From Clostridiales bacterium (GTDB lineage: Bacteria > Bacillota > Clostridia > Lachnospirales > Lachnospiraceae), in assembly GCA_019420405.1 (NCBI GenBank), contig JAHZHF010000004.1:1-33088 (forward strand): DNA of 33,088 bases, read 5' to 3'. The notes beneath the pieces are model-generated. The model ran no database searches. It was not told the DNA's origin and worked only from the letters and a program-made list of their open reading frames with translations. The position numbers and the translations under genes were made by a program. Positions 23,784 to 31,955 of the stretch are shown piece by piece (within the stretch, counting starts at the first letter, position 1; every line of letters begins with the position of its first letter).

Positions 23784-24449
23784 TTAACCTTTGACCCCTT
23801 TCCGGACATTCTCGACCCAGTTGTCGTAGGTGTCGTAAATGTGCTGCTTATTTTTTTCATAGATACGGTTCAGTTGCTGAACGGCATCCGGATTGTCGTC
23901 AACCCGGAAATCAATATAAGGGAAACCCTGTACCTTCTCCACACGCACGACGGCGGCCTGCTTCCCGCGCCGGTCGCCTCCGCATTGGTCTGCGGCGAGC
24001 ATGGCGCTCATGAGGCGGTCGGCCAGCGGCCCTTCGGCGGAAAGAAAGGCTTTCTCCATTTCCGTAAGAACGTCCTCACCGGTCAGGATATTCCCTGCAA
24101 TCACATAGCCGTCTCCGCGGATGTGCATTTTGACCGGATCGTTTTCGCTTCCGGTGAAGGCGGCTGTACGCCCTTTAGAATCTACGACGGAGATCTGACG
24201 AAGCTGTGCTCCTTTATCTTCCGTCAGCGCCTGATGTAGTGCGCTCTCGGCTGACTCTCCGCGCTCCAGGCGGCCCATGACTTCCTCGTTCAGGAAGGGA
24301 TTGACCCACCCCTGGGAGGCAATGACGCCCCGGGAGAGCCGGATATATGGGGAAAACGCGCCCAGCCCCGGGAAGCGGGATGCGGCGGCTCCGCCCATGC
24401 ATCCGGTCTCCCGGCATACCGCGATGATTGAATATGTATTTAATTTCAT
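23784..24449 (-). CDS. DUF1028 family protein (Ntn-hydrolase-like)
   Basis: A 221-aa protein of the DUF1028 family, whose members adopt an Ntn-hydrolase-like fold and are often found with peptide importers and peptidases. Visible features: TYSIIAVCRETGCMGGAAASRFPGLGAFSPY at the N-terminus, VIASQGWVNP, RQISVVDSKGRTAAFTGS, and GYVIAGNILTGEDVL. No leader peptide is seen. The ATG overlaps the stop of the upstream ATPase gene by four bases (ATGA, 24446-24449). The reaction is not established; the setting suggests processing of imported peptides. Confidence 0.88.
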   Translation of the reverse strand: MKLNTYSIIAVCRETGCMGGAAASRFPGLGAFSPYIRLSRGVIASQGWVNPFLNEEVMGRLERGESAESALHQALTEDKGAQLRQISVVDSKGRTAAFTGSENDPVKMHIRGDGYVIAGNILTGEDVLTEMEKAFLSAEGPLADRLMSAMLAADQCGGDRRGKQAAVVRVEKVQGFPYIDFRVDDNPDAVQQLNRIYEKNKQHIYDTYDNWVENVRKGVKG

Positions 24450-25435
24450 GCTGATTCTCCATTCTTTTTATCTTCATACTTCCAGCAGGCTGCGAAATGT
24501 TCAGGCTCGTATTCTTTCAGTGAGGGGACTCCGCGTCTGCAGACATCCGTCGCGTGAGGGCACCTCAGATGGAATGCGCATCCCCCGGGCAGATGTATGG
24601 GGCTCGGTACTTCGCCGGAGAGCCGGTCTGGACGCTTCCGTCCCGGAACCGGAACTGGAATGGCGGCGATGAGGGCCTGTGTGTAGGGGTGCATCGGCGC
24701 ATCGTACAGGCGGTCCGCAGAGGCAATTTCAACGATGCGCCCCAGATACATAACCGCCACTTTGTGGCTGACGTATTGGACGGATGCCAGGTTATGTGAG
24801 ATGAAGATCATGGACATCCGGTACTGCGCCTGAAGATCTTTCATCAGATTCAGGATCTGTGCCTGGATCGAGACGTCCAGGGCGGAGACGGGCTCGTCAG
24901 CCACGATGAGTTTCGGGTTTAAGAGAAGCGCCCGGGCGATGCTGATCCTCTGACGCTGGCCGCCGGAAAATTCGTGGGGATAGCGGCTCAGAGCATCGCG
25001 GGAAATCCCGGTGACGCGGAGGATATCGCCGATCTGCTTCTCCCAGTTCTCTTTCGGGATATGATAGGTTTTCAGCGGCTCCTCCAGGATTTTCTGTACG
25101 GTCATCCGGGGATTGAACGCAGCGTAAGGATCCTGGAAGATCATCTGGAAATCTTTCCTCTTTGTCCGGAGCGCGCGCCCGGAGAGGGAGGTGAGTTCTG
25201 TGCCGTTCAGGAACACCTTACCGGCCGTGGGTTCGATCAGCCGCATGATGAGGCGGCCGAGGGTCGATTTCCCGCAACCGGATTCGCCGACGATCCCGAG
25301 CGTCTCCCCCTCGGATACGGTGAAGGAGACGTCCTGTACAGCTTTCAACCTCTCTTTCTCCCCGGTCAGGCTTTTTTTCTTTACGTCAAATTCTTTGGAA
25401 AGTCCTTCGACTTTCAGAATGGTTTTTTCACTCAT
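24446..25435 (-). CDS. Dipeptide/oligopeptide ABC importer ATP-binding protein (DppF/OppF-like)
   Basis: Second ATPase of the peptide importer, 329 aa. Walker A is GESGCGKST, signature SGGQRQRISIARAL, Walker B LIVADEPVSALD, then the oligopeptide-type C-terminal extension with a Cys-rich segment (GCAFHLRCPHATDVCRRGVP). ATG at 25435 is preferred because GGGAG lies about eight bases upstream and the family start (EKTILKVEGLSKEF) follows; the frame remains open for 49 further codons into the upstream gene. It overlaps the DppD-like gene by eight bases and the DUF1028 gene by four. Confidence 0.95.
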   Translation of the reverse strand: MSEKTILKVEGLSKEFDVKKKSLTGEKERLKAVQDVSFTVSEGETLGIVGESGCGKSTLGRLIMRLIEPTAGKVFLNGTELTSLSGRALRTKRKDFQMIFQDPYAAFNPRMTVQKILEEPLKTYHIPKENWEKQIGDILRVTGISRDALSRYPHEFSGGQRQRISIARALLLNPKLIVADEPVSALDVSIQAQILNLMKDLQAQYRMSMIFISHNLASVQYVSHKVAVMYLGRIVEIASADRLYDAPMHPYTQALIAAIPVPVPGRKRPDRLSGEVPSPIHLPGGCAFHLRCPHATDVCRRGVPSLKEYEPEHFAACWKYEDKKNGESA

Positions 25436-26438
25436 GGCATTCTCCCTTCTGCACCGCCTGTGTTCTCCAGCAGGCGGCAAAGTGCTCCGGAGCTGCTTCG
25501 GTGAGGGGATTATCCCCATCGCATTTCCCTTCGGCATATCCAGGACAGCGCGGGGCAAACTTACAGCCCGGCCGTTTCTCATAGAGCTTCGGCGGATGTC
25601 CCGGGATGGGGATCAGCTTCTCCTGCCGCCCGGGAACCGGGATACACCGGAGCAGTCCTTTTGTGTACGGGTGAAGAGGATTCTCGAAGAGATCCTTCAC
25701 AGGCGCTTTCTCCACGATCTCTCCGGCATACATGACCGCTACCGTGTCACAGAGCTCGGCCACCACACCCATGTCGTGGGTAATCAGGATGATCGCCACA
25801 TCGTTTTTCTCCCGCAGCTCCCGGAGCAGATCCAGGATCTGAGCCTGGATGGTCACATCCAGAGCTGTGGTCGGTTCGTCCGCGATGAGAATCTCCGGTT
25901 CGCACATCAGCGAGGAGGCGATCACCGCCCGCTGGCGCATCCCGCCGGAAAACTGGAAGGGATAGTCCTTCGCACGTTCATTCGCAGAGGGAATCCCTAC
26001 CCGGACGAGCTGGCGCACGGCCGCCTCAAATGCTTCTTTTTTCGATTTCTTCCGATGGATCTCCAGAGTCTCGCCTACCTGGCGGCCGACCTTTGCCACA
26101 GGGTCAAGGGCGGTCATAGGATCCTGGAAGATCATGGAGATCTTGTTGCCCCGCAGCTTCTGCTGTTCTTTCTCTGTCTCTTTTAAAATATCATTTCCGT
26201 GGAATAAAATTTTCCCGGAAACTTTTTCGTGTCTTGCCTTTCCGATCAATCCGAGGATCGTATTCGCTGTGACGGATTTCCCGCAGCCGGATTCTCCGAC
26301 CAGACCTAAGATCTCTCCTTTACGAAGGGAGAAGTTCACGCCTCTGACGGCGTACATGGTTCCCTGCCTCATGTGAAATTCTACCTGCAGATCCTTCACT
26401 TCAAGGAGGGGGATTGTATTTTCTTTTCTGTCCTGCAT
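25428..26438 (-). CDS. Dipeptide/oligopeptide ABC importer ATP-binding protein (DppD/OppD-like)
   Basis: First ATPase of the peptide importer, 336 aa. It shows Walker A GESGCGKSV, signature FSGGMRQRAVIASSL, Walker B ILIADEPTTALD and the C-terminal oligopeptide extension with Cys groups (GCKFAPRCPGYAEGKC). AGGAGG lies about six bases before the ATG. It pairs with the DppF-like gene that it overlaps by eight bases. Confidence 0.95.
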   Translation of the reverse strand: MQDRKENTIPLLEVKDLQVEFHMRQGTMYAVRGVNFSLRKGEILGLVGESGCGKSVTANTILGLIGKARHEKVSGKILFHGNDILKETEKEQQKLRGNKISMIFQDPMTALDPVAKVGRQVGETLEIHRKKSKKEAFEAAVRQLVRVGIPSANERAKDYPFQFSGGMRQRAVIASSLMCEPEILIADEPTTALDVTIQAQILDLLRELREKNDVAIILITHDMGVVAELCDTVAVMYAGEIVEKAPVKDLFENPLHPYTKGLLRCIPVPGRQEKLIPIPGHPPKLYEKRPGCKFAPRCPGYAEGKCDGDNPLTEAAPEHFAACWRTQAVQKGECHE

Positions 26439-26450
26439 TGTATTCCTCCT

Positions 26451-27290
26451 TTAATCTTCCACATTTCTCAGGCGGGGATCAAGAACGTCCCGAAGCCCGT
26501 CGCCCAGGATATTGAATCCCAAGACTGCCAGCGCGATGGCGATGCCGGGAAATACGCCAACCCACCAGGCGATCTCGATCCAGGCTTTGCCGTTGTTGAG
26601 CATGATGCCCCAGGAGGGGATATCGGGCTCAACGCCGATCCCCAGGAAACTCAAGGAAGCTTCCGAGAGGATGGCAAAGGCCAGGGACAGAGTGATCTGC
26701 ACCAGGATCGGAGACAGGATGTTGGGAAGGATATGCCGCACGATGATGATACTGTCCTTCACGCCGATGGAGCGCGCCGCTTCCACGTAAAGAGAATCTT
26801 TGACAGAAAGAACCGCGCCCCGGGTGATCCGGGCGAAGATCGGGGTGTAGACGATCCCGATGGCGATCATGATATTGTTGAGGCTGGGCCCCAGGATGGA
26901 CATGATCAACAGAGCCAGGAGGACTTCCGGGAAGGCAAACATGATCTCCAGGATACGGGAGATGATCCCATCTGTGAATTTTCCGAAGTATCCGGCGACC
27001 ACTCCCAGGATAACTCCGGCCGCTGTGGCGATGGATACGGAGACTATGGAAACTTTAAGGGAGATCTGCGCCCCGTAGAAGATCCTCGAGAGGATATCCC
27101 GGCCCATGTTGTCCGTCCCCAGCAGATGTTCCGCCGATGGCGGAGCAAGTGTTGCCGACGCATCCATATAATATGGATCATAGGGCGCGATCACCGGCGC
27201 GAGAACGGCCATTAAGATGAACAGGATCAGGATGACACCGCCGGTCACTGCGAGTTTATTATGGATCAGTCTGTAAAAAAAGTCTTTCAT
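26451..27290 (-). CDS. Dipeptide-type ABC importer permease (DppC-like)
   Basis: Membrane permease of 279 aa with an N-terminal helix and the BPD_transp_1 domain. The N-terminal part reads NKLAVTGGVILILFILMAVLAP and YDPYYMDASATLAPPSAEHLLGTDNMGRDILSR, typical of DppC/OppC; the coupling loop reads EAARSIGVKDSIIIVRHILPN. AGGAGGTG precedes the ATG. It starts 11 bases after the DppB-like gene. Confidence 0.95.
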   Translation of the reverse strand: MKDFFYRLIHNKLAVTGGVILILFILMAVLAPVIAPYDPYYMDASATLAPPSAEHLLGTDNMGRDILSRIFYGAQISLKVSIVSVSIATAAGVILGVVAGYFGKFTDGIISRILEIMFAFPEVLLALLIMSILGPSLNNIMIAIGIVYTPIFARITRGAVLSVKDSLYVEAARSIGVKDSIIIVRHILPNILSPILVQITLSLAFAILSEASLSFLGIGVEPDIPSWGIMLNNGKAWIEIAWWVGVFPGIAIALAVLGFNILGDGLRDVLDPRLRNVED

Positions 27291-27301
27291 GGCGACACCT
27301 C

Positions 27302-28243
27302 CTAATATCGGATCTGCGGGTTGACCGCACAGTACAGCAGGTCGACGATCAGGTTGATCAGCACGAACATGGTCGAGATAAACAGGACCGTGCCCTGCAG
27401 CACGAGATAATCACGGTTGTTGATGGACTGCAGCGCCAGGGATCCGATCCCCGGCAGGGAGAAGATCTGTTCGATCACCACTGAGCCTCCGAGGAGGGAG
27501 CCGGTTTGCAGTCCCAGGATCGTCAGCACGTTCACCATGGTGTTCTTGATCCCGTGGCGGAAGATCAGACCTGTTCCGGAGAGGCCCTTCGCCTTCGCCA
27601 TCTTCATGTATTCCTGGCCTGTGACTTCCACCATGGCGGAGCGGGAGGAGCGCATGACCACCGCGCTCACTGCAAGCCCCAGGGCTACGGCGGGAAGCGC
27701 CATACAGCGGAGATTCTCAAGGAGGCCTTCGCCAAGCGGCACAAAGCCTCCGGAGGGGAACCACTTGAGCTTTAAGGAGAACAGAAGGATAAACATGGTC
27801 CCGAGCCAGAAGTTGGGGATGGAGATTCCCAGAAGCCCGGTGACAGTGGCGGCGGAGTCCGGCGCCTTATTCCTCTTGCAGGCAGCCCAGTAGCCCATAG
27901 GGATGCCGAAGAGTACGGCCAGGAGGAGGCTTAAGAAAGTCAGCTCCAGAGTGACCGGGAGGCGGGAAAATAAAAGGGCGCCTACCGGCTGGTTGGAGAT
28001 ATAGGAATAACCGAAGTCGCCTGTGAGCACGCCGCCAAGCCAGATGAAATACTGAGTGATGAGCGGGCCGTCCAGCCCGTATTGCGCCCTCAGCGCCGCT
28101 GCAGCTTCCTCTGTGTACTGAGTGCCGAGCATGACGGTGGTGAAGTCGCCCGGAATCAGCCGCACTGCCAGGAATACAACCACAGAGATCCCGAGAAGGA
28201 CCGGGATGATGCTGAGGATTCGTTTGATAATATATCGGATCAT
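27302..28243 (-). CDS. Dipeptide-type ABC importer permease (DppB-like)
   Basis: Membrane permease of 313 aa. It begins with the family start MIRYIIKRILSIIPVLLGIS, has the long first external loop of DppB proteins, and ends with NIVD-type LINLIVDLLYCAVNPQIRY. The coupling loop is visible as VTGQEYMKMAKAKGLSG. ATG at 28243 has GAAAGGAG just upstream; an open frame continues another 27 codons upstream with no family similarity. Separated from the binding-protein gene by 156 bases that hold a strong hairpin. Confidence 0.95.
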   Translation of the reverse strand: MIRYIIKRILSIIPVLLGISVVVFLAVRLIPGDFTTVMLGTQYTEEAAAALRAQYGLDGPLITQYFIWLGGVLTGDFGYSYISNQPVGALLFSRLPVTLELTFLSLLLAVLFGIPMGYWAACKRNKAPDSAATVTGLLGISIPNFWLGTMFILLFSLKLKWFPSGGFVPLGEGLLENLRCMALPAVALGLAVSAVVMRSSRSAMVEVTGQEYMKMAKAKGLSGTGLIFRHGIKNTMVNVLTILGLQTGSLLGGSVVIEQIFSLPGIGSLALQSINNRDYLVLQGTVLFISTMFVLINLIVDLLYCAVNPQIRY

Positions 28244-28312
28244 ATCTGCTCCTTTCGTGAAAATTGTTCCGGAGGGGGATGGGGCGCCCATCAGGACGCC
28301 ATCACGCCAGAA

Positions 28313-28338
28313 GTGCCGCATCACTGAGGATGCGGCAC
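28313..28338 (-). other. Intercistronic hairpin between binding protein and permeases
   Basis: GTGCCGCATC and GATGCGGCAC form a perfect 10-bp stem with a 6-base loop. No T-tract follows on the minus strand, so it should not stop all transcription; it fits a processing or partial attenuation site that keeps the binding-protein message more abundant. A second, smaller palindrome (GATGGGGCGCCCATC) lies at 28278-28292. Confidence 0.6.
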
Positions 28339-28399
28339 CTCCTGTCCGGAAGTCATTGGTTCAGGGCATCCCTCCGGAGAGAGCGCGTCTGTGATCTGC

Positions 28400-29968
28400 C
28401 TATTCGAAATAGACGTCTTTCATAAAGATTGTAGCCATGGTCGGATGTACGGTGTAGCCTTTTACATTATCCCGCATCGCAACCGTGAAGCTGTTCATAT
28501 AGAGGAATGCCATCGGAGCATCTTCCGCAATAATGCGCTGAGCCTCTTTGTATATCTCTTTTCTCTGTGTCTCGTCGAGAGTTACGCGGCCTTGTTCCAG
28601 AAGCTCGTCCACCTCGGGGTTCGAATATTTCTGCTGGTTGTAAGCGCCGTTCGTGGTGAACAGGTCGTAGAGATACTCGTCTGCGTCTACGAATCCGGAC
28701 CAGCCGCATACTGTCAGGTCAAAGTCGCCGGCGTTGAGTCCGTCAAAGTACACGCCGGATTCCAGCGCGGAGATCTCGGAGTTAATCCCGACTTCTTCCA
28801 ACTGCTGCTTTACCATCTGCGCCGCGTCTACCTGGTACTGCCAGTCGCTTCCGGCTGTGATCTTCAGGTTCAGGGAGCCTTCCGCGACGCCGGCTTCCGC
28901 GAGAAGCGCTTTTGCTTTCTCCACATCTCTCTGTGCGTAGATTTCATCGCCGCCAAAGTACTCGTGAGTGGAAGGAATATCCGTCTCGGTCAGGACAGTG
29001 GCGCTTCCCATCTTTACAGCCGTGTTGATCGCCTCCCGGTCGATAGCGTAGGCGATGGCCTGACGTACCTTCGGATCCTTTAAGGATTCGGACTGGCAGT
29101 TCATTCCCACATACTCCCAGAAGGTGCCGGGGACGGACTCAAGTACGACGCCCTCCGCTCCTTCGAGAACAGCCTTTTCCTGGTCAACGGCGTCGATGAT
29201 CATGTCGATCTCACCGTTTCTCAATGCAGTCGCGCGGGCTGTCGCGTCTGTGATCGTCCGGAGGGTAAGCGTGTCAACCTGAGGTTTGCCTTCCTCCCAG
29301 TAATCTGCGAACGCCTCCATATCTACGCTGGAACCCTCGTTCCATGCAGTAAGGGCGAAGGGGCCGCTTCCCGCGTCTACATTGGCGAGATTTCCACCGT
29401 TCTCTTCTGTGACCGCCTGGTCAACGATGGCGTTCAGCGGATTGGCGAGATAGGTGAGGAAAGGCGCGTACTGTGAAGACAGAGTAATCACCACTGTGTT
29501 GTCGTCCGGTGTTTCAATCGAGCTGATCTTCTCCATCTGGGAAGCCCTGGCGCCGGAATTTTTGATCCGCTCCAGCGAGTATTTTACATCTGCGCTCGTC
29601 ATGGTGTTTCCGCTGTGGAACTTCACGCCTTCGTGGAGATGCATGGTATAGGTGAGGCCATCCTCGGAGATCTCATAGGTGTCTACAAGAGAAGGAACAG
29701 CCTCTCCGTAAGTCTCTGTGTAGGTGAACAGGGTGTTGTACAGGTTCTCGATGGCGATGCCCGCCGCGCGGTCTGTCACCATGTGCGGGTCCAGACCCGT
29801 CGGATCCGACTGGATCGCTACCGTAAGGTCGTTATCCCCGGAACCGCTCTCGGCCGCTGCTCCGCCACCCTCGCCGGAATCACCGTACTCCGCCGGAGCG
29901 CCGGAACATCCTGTGAGGAGCAGGCCGGCGGATAAAAGGACTGCTGTCAGAAGTTTCCATTTTTTCAT
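28400..29968 (-). CDS. Peptide-type ABC importer substrate-binding lipoprotein (family 5)
   Basis: Extracellular lipoprotein of the SBP_bac_5 (DppA/OppA) family, 522 aa. Signal peptide ends in LLLTGC with the lipidated Cys at residue 21 and a Gly/Ser/Ala-rich linker. The mature protein opens with LTVAIQSDPTGLDPHMVTD and has the family signature MHLHEGVKFHSGNTMTSADVKYSLERI. GGAGAG lies about six bases before the ATG. First gene of the importer operon, read from the promoter at 30187-30215. Confidence 0.95.
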   Translation of the reverse strand: MKKWKLLTAVLLSAGLLLTGCSGAPAEYGDSGEGGGAAAESGSGDNDLTVAIQSDPTGLDPHMVTDRAAGIAIENLYNTLFTYTETYGEAVPSLVDTYEISEDGLTYTMHLHEGVKFHSGNTMTSADVKYSLERIKNSGARASQMEKISSIETPDDNTVVITLSSQYAPFLTYLANPLNAIVDQAVTEENGGNLANVDAGSGPFALTAWNEGSSVDMEAFADYWEEGKPQVDTLTLRTITDATARATALRNGEIDMIIDAVDQEKAVLEGAEGVVLESVPGTFWEYVGMNCQSESLKDPKVRQAIAYAIDREAINTAVKMGSATVLTETDIPSTHEYFGGDEIYAQRDVEKAKALLAEAGVAEGSLNLKITAGSDWQYQVDAAQMVKQQLEEVGINSEISALESGVYFDGLNAGDFDLTVCGWSGFVDADEYLYDLFTTNGAYNQQKYSNPEVDELLEQGRVTLDETQRKEIYKEAQRIIAEDAPMAFLYMNSFTVAMRDNVKGYTVHPTMATIFMKDVYFE

Positions 29969-30006
29969 AATAACTCTCCATTCTCCCGCCGCACCTACGG
30001 GGGTGT

Positions 30007-30045
30007 CTGGGACGGTGTGCGTAAAGTCTGTCTGATCCGTCCCGG
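30007..30045 (-). other. Leader hairpin upstream of the peptide importer
   Basis: CTGGGACGG (30007-30015) can pair with CCGTCCCGG (30037-30045), nine pairs with one G-U, closing a 21-base loop about 40 bases before the binding-protein start. It lies in a leader of about 210 bases. I cannot match the leader to a known riboswitch or T-box. Confidence 0.4.
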
Positions 30046-30186
30046 TATATATCAGAAAAGAAGGATCTGAAGATGTAGATCTCTTCTGACATATTTGAAA
30101 TTAATTTTCTGATGGAAATAAAAGAACATACTTAATAAAATAAAGTTTAAATGCGTATAAAATAAATATTATATAGACACAGGTGT

Positions 30187-30215
30187 ATAGTAACAGATTT
30201 TCAAAAGATTGTCAA
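30187..30215 (-). promoter_or_regulatory. Promoter of the peptide importer operon
   Basis: On the minus strand TTGACA (30210-30215, consensus) and TACTAT (30187-30192) are 17 bases apart. Transcription should start near 30180, giving a leader of about 210 bases. The rest of the 363-base gap (29969-30331) is A+T-rich and shared with the divergent Lrp gene. Confidence 0.75.
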
Positions 30216-30240
30216 TAAATGCGCCACTGCAGGAAAATAT

Positions 30241-30269
30241 TTGTCCGTTGGCGGAAGGTGTGATATGAT
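30241..30269 (+). promoter_or_regulatory. Promoter of the Lrp/AsnC regulator gene
   Basis: TTGTCC (30241-30246) and TATGAT (30264-30269) are 17 bases apart. Just downstream an 8-base direct repeat, CCGGCAGA, occurs twice (30277-30284 and 30287-30294), which may be a regulator site on the transcribed leader. The two divergent -35 boxes are only 25 bases apart, so one bound regulator could act on both. Confidence 0.6.
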
Positions 30270-30331
30270 ATAGAAGCCGGCAGAGTCCGGCAGAATGACT
30301 ATACAATATTAAGGAAAGTTTTGAAATTAAA

Positions 30332-30826
30332 ATGGACAGATTAGACGCTAAAATACTAAAGCTTTTAAGCTCAAATGCAAGGATGTCGTTAAAGCAGATA
30401 TCTTCTCTTGTGGGCCTGACGTCTCCGGCAGTGAAGAGCAGGATTGAAAGGCTGGAAAAAGAAGGGATCATCCGGGGATATTATGCGGATTTCGACAGGA
30501 AGGCCGCCGGATTTATGGTGATGGCTTTTGTCAATGTGGCGGTGGATACCGGCTGCAAGAAGGAGTTTGACGATTTTATCAGGGAAAATCCTAATGTTCT
30601 GGAATGTTACGGGATTACAGGCAATTATTTTGCGCTGCTGAAAGTGTTGTTCAGAAGTACGATGGAGCTGGATAATTTCCTCCATTATATTCAGAAATAC
30701 GGGGAGACGAGCACCAATATCGTACTGTCGGAATACAAGGATTCCCACGGGTATATCGCATTGGAGGAGAGAGAAGAAGAGGCAAAGATACAGTGTGGCG
30801 CTCCGGTGGATGGCGGCAGGATTTGA
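30332..30826 (+). CDS. Lrp/AsnC family transcriptional regulator
   Basis: A 164-aa feast/famine regulator. N-terminal winged helix-turn-helix: LDAKILKLLSSNARMSLKQIS then LTSPAVKSRIERLEKEGIIRGYYADFD; C-terminal RAM/ligand domain with FVNVAVDTGCKKEFDDFI and VLECYGITGNYFALLKV. These regulators usually sense an amino acid and often act on adjacent transport genes. It is divergent from the peptide importer operon, its likely target. The nearest ribosome site (AAGGAAAG) is 13 bases from the ATG, longer than its neighbours have, suggesting modest translation. Confidence 0.93.
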   Translation: MDRLDAKILKLLSSNARMSLKQISSLVGLTSPAVKSRIERLEKEGIIRGYYADFDRKAAGFMVMAFVNVAVDTGCKKEFDDFIRENPNVLECYGITGNYFALLKVLFRSTMELDNFLHYIQKYGETSTNIVLSEYKDSHGYIALEEREEEAKIQCGAPVDGGRI

Positions 30827-30899
30827 CCGAATTCCGGGAGAAGAAAAAGGCGGCGGAAATCGTGCGTCACAAGGAGGGCAGGGAGAGGAGATTGGAAAG

Positions 30900-31955
30900 A
30901 TGAAGCTTCGAACAAAACTAATTATTGTGTTTACTGCGGTTATGATTCTTCCAACAATATTTACCTCAGTAGCGATGCGGACTTTTGCGCCGGAGAGGGT
31001 CAATGAGATACAGCAGGTATATTTGACGGCGGTATTTCTCACGACGGGACTTCTGATCTACTGGATCTATCGAAGTATCTCTGTACCTCTGTCCAAGCTC
31101 CAGAAAGCGGCGCGGAATATTCGCGAGGGCAATCTGGATTTTGAGATCCGGCAGGAGTCGGACGATGAGATCGGACAGCTCTGCCAGGATTTTGAGGAAA
31201 TGCGGCTGAGGCTGAAAGCGAACGCGGAGGAGCGGGTCGCGTACGAGCGGGAAAACAAGGAGCTGATCAGCAACATTTCCCACGATCTTAAAACTCCTAT
31301 CACCGCCATTAAAGGGTATGTGGAAGGAATTATGGACGGGGTCGCAGACACGCCGGAAAAGATGGACAGATATATCAAGACCATTTATAATAAAGCTAAT
31401 GAGATGGACCTTCTCATTAACGAGCTGACTCTGTATTCCAAGATCGACACGAACAGAATCCCATACAATTTTGCGACGATCTCGGCGAAGGATTATTTCG
31501 AGGACTGTGCAGAAGACCTTCATATGGAACTGGAGGCGAAGGGTGTGGACTTCACGTACCGGAACTGGATGGAGGAGGACTGCAAGGTAATCGTGGATCC
31601 GGAGCAGCTTCGGAGAGTTATCAATAACATTGTGTCAAATTCACTGAAATATGTGGATAAGCCGCAGACGCGGCTCACAATGGAGGTAAAGGACGTGGGA
31701 GATTTCATCCAGGTTGAGATGGGTGATAACGGAAAAGGGATCGCGGCCAAGGATCTGCCGTATATTTTCGACAGATTTTACCGCACGGATGCCTCACGCA
31801 ATTCCTCGAAGGGAGGAAGCGGCATCGGCCTTTCCATCGTAAAGAAGATCGTGGAGGAACACGGAGGAAATATCTGGGCCACCAGTGAAGAGGGCACTGG
31901 TACGACAATGTATTTCGTAATAAGAAAATATCAGGAGGTACCGATTGATGAGTAA
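30900..31955 (+). CDS. Two-component sensor histidine kinase
   Basis: Membrane-bound sensor kinase of 351 aa. TM1 about residues 7-26, TM2 about 41-57 with only some 14 residues between them, then HAMP (SISVPLSKLQKAARNIREG), the HisKA dimerisation helix with the phospho-His in ISNISHDLKTPITAIKGYVEG, and the ATP-binding domain with N-box NNIVSNSLKY, G1 DNGKGI, F box and G2 GGSGIGLSIVKKI. ATG at 30900 follows AGGAG by nine bases and begins a normal membrane anchor. It overlaps the response regulator gene by eight bases. The signal is unknown; the tiny external loop suggests sensing within or at the membrane. Confidence 0.94.
   Translation: MKLRTKLIIVFTAVMILPTIFTSVAMRTFAPERVNEIQQVYLTAVFLTTGLLIYWIYRSISVPLSKLQKAARNIREGNLDFEIRQESDDEIGQLCQDFEEMRLRLKANAEERVAYERENKELISNISHDLKTPITAIKGYVEGIMDGVADTPEKMDRYIKTIYNKANEMDLLINELTLYSKIDTNRIPYNFATISAKDYFEDCAEDLHMELEAKGVDFTYRNWMEEDCKVIVDPEQLRRVINNIVSNSLKYVDKPQTRLTMEVKDVGDFIQVEMGDNGKGIAAKDLPYIFDRFYRTDASRNSSKGGSGIGLSIVKKIVEEHGGNIWATSEEGTGTTMYFVIRKYQEVPIDE

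Noticed and set aside
23172..24239. Plus-strand open frame of 355 codons
   Set aside because: It is the antisense shadow of the M20D and DUF1028 genes, whose minus-strand proteins have clear family motifs and ribosome sites.
25191..27215. Plus-strand long open frames opposite the importer genes
   Set aside because: Antisense shadows of the ATPase and permease genes; low-complexity His/Asp/Arg-rich products and no ribosome sites.
29969..30180. T-box or known amino-acid riboswitch before the peptide importer
   Set aside because: No T-box consensus and no recognisable lysine or glycine aptamer elements are present.
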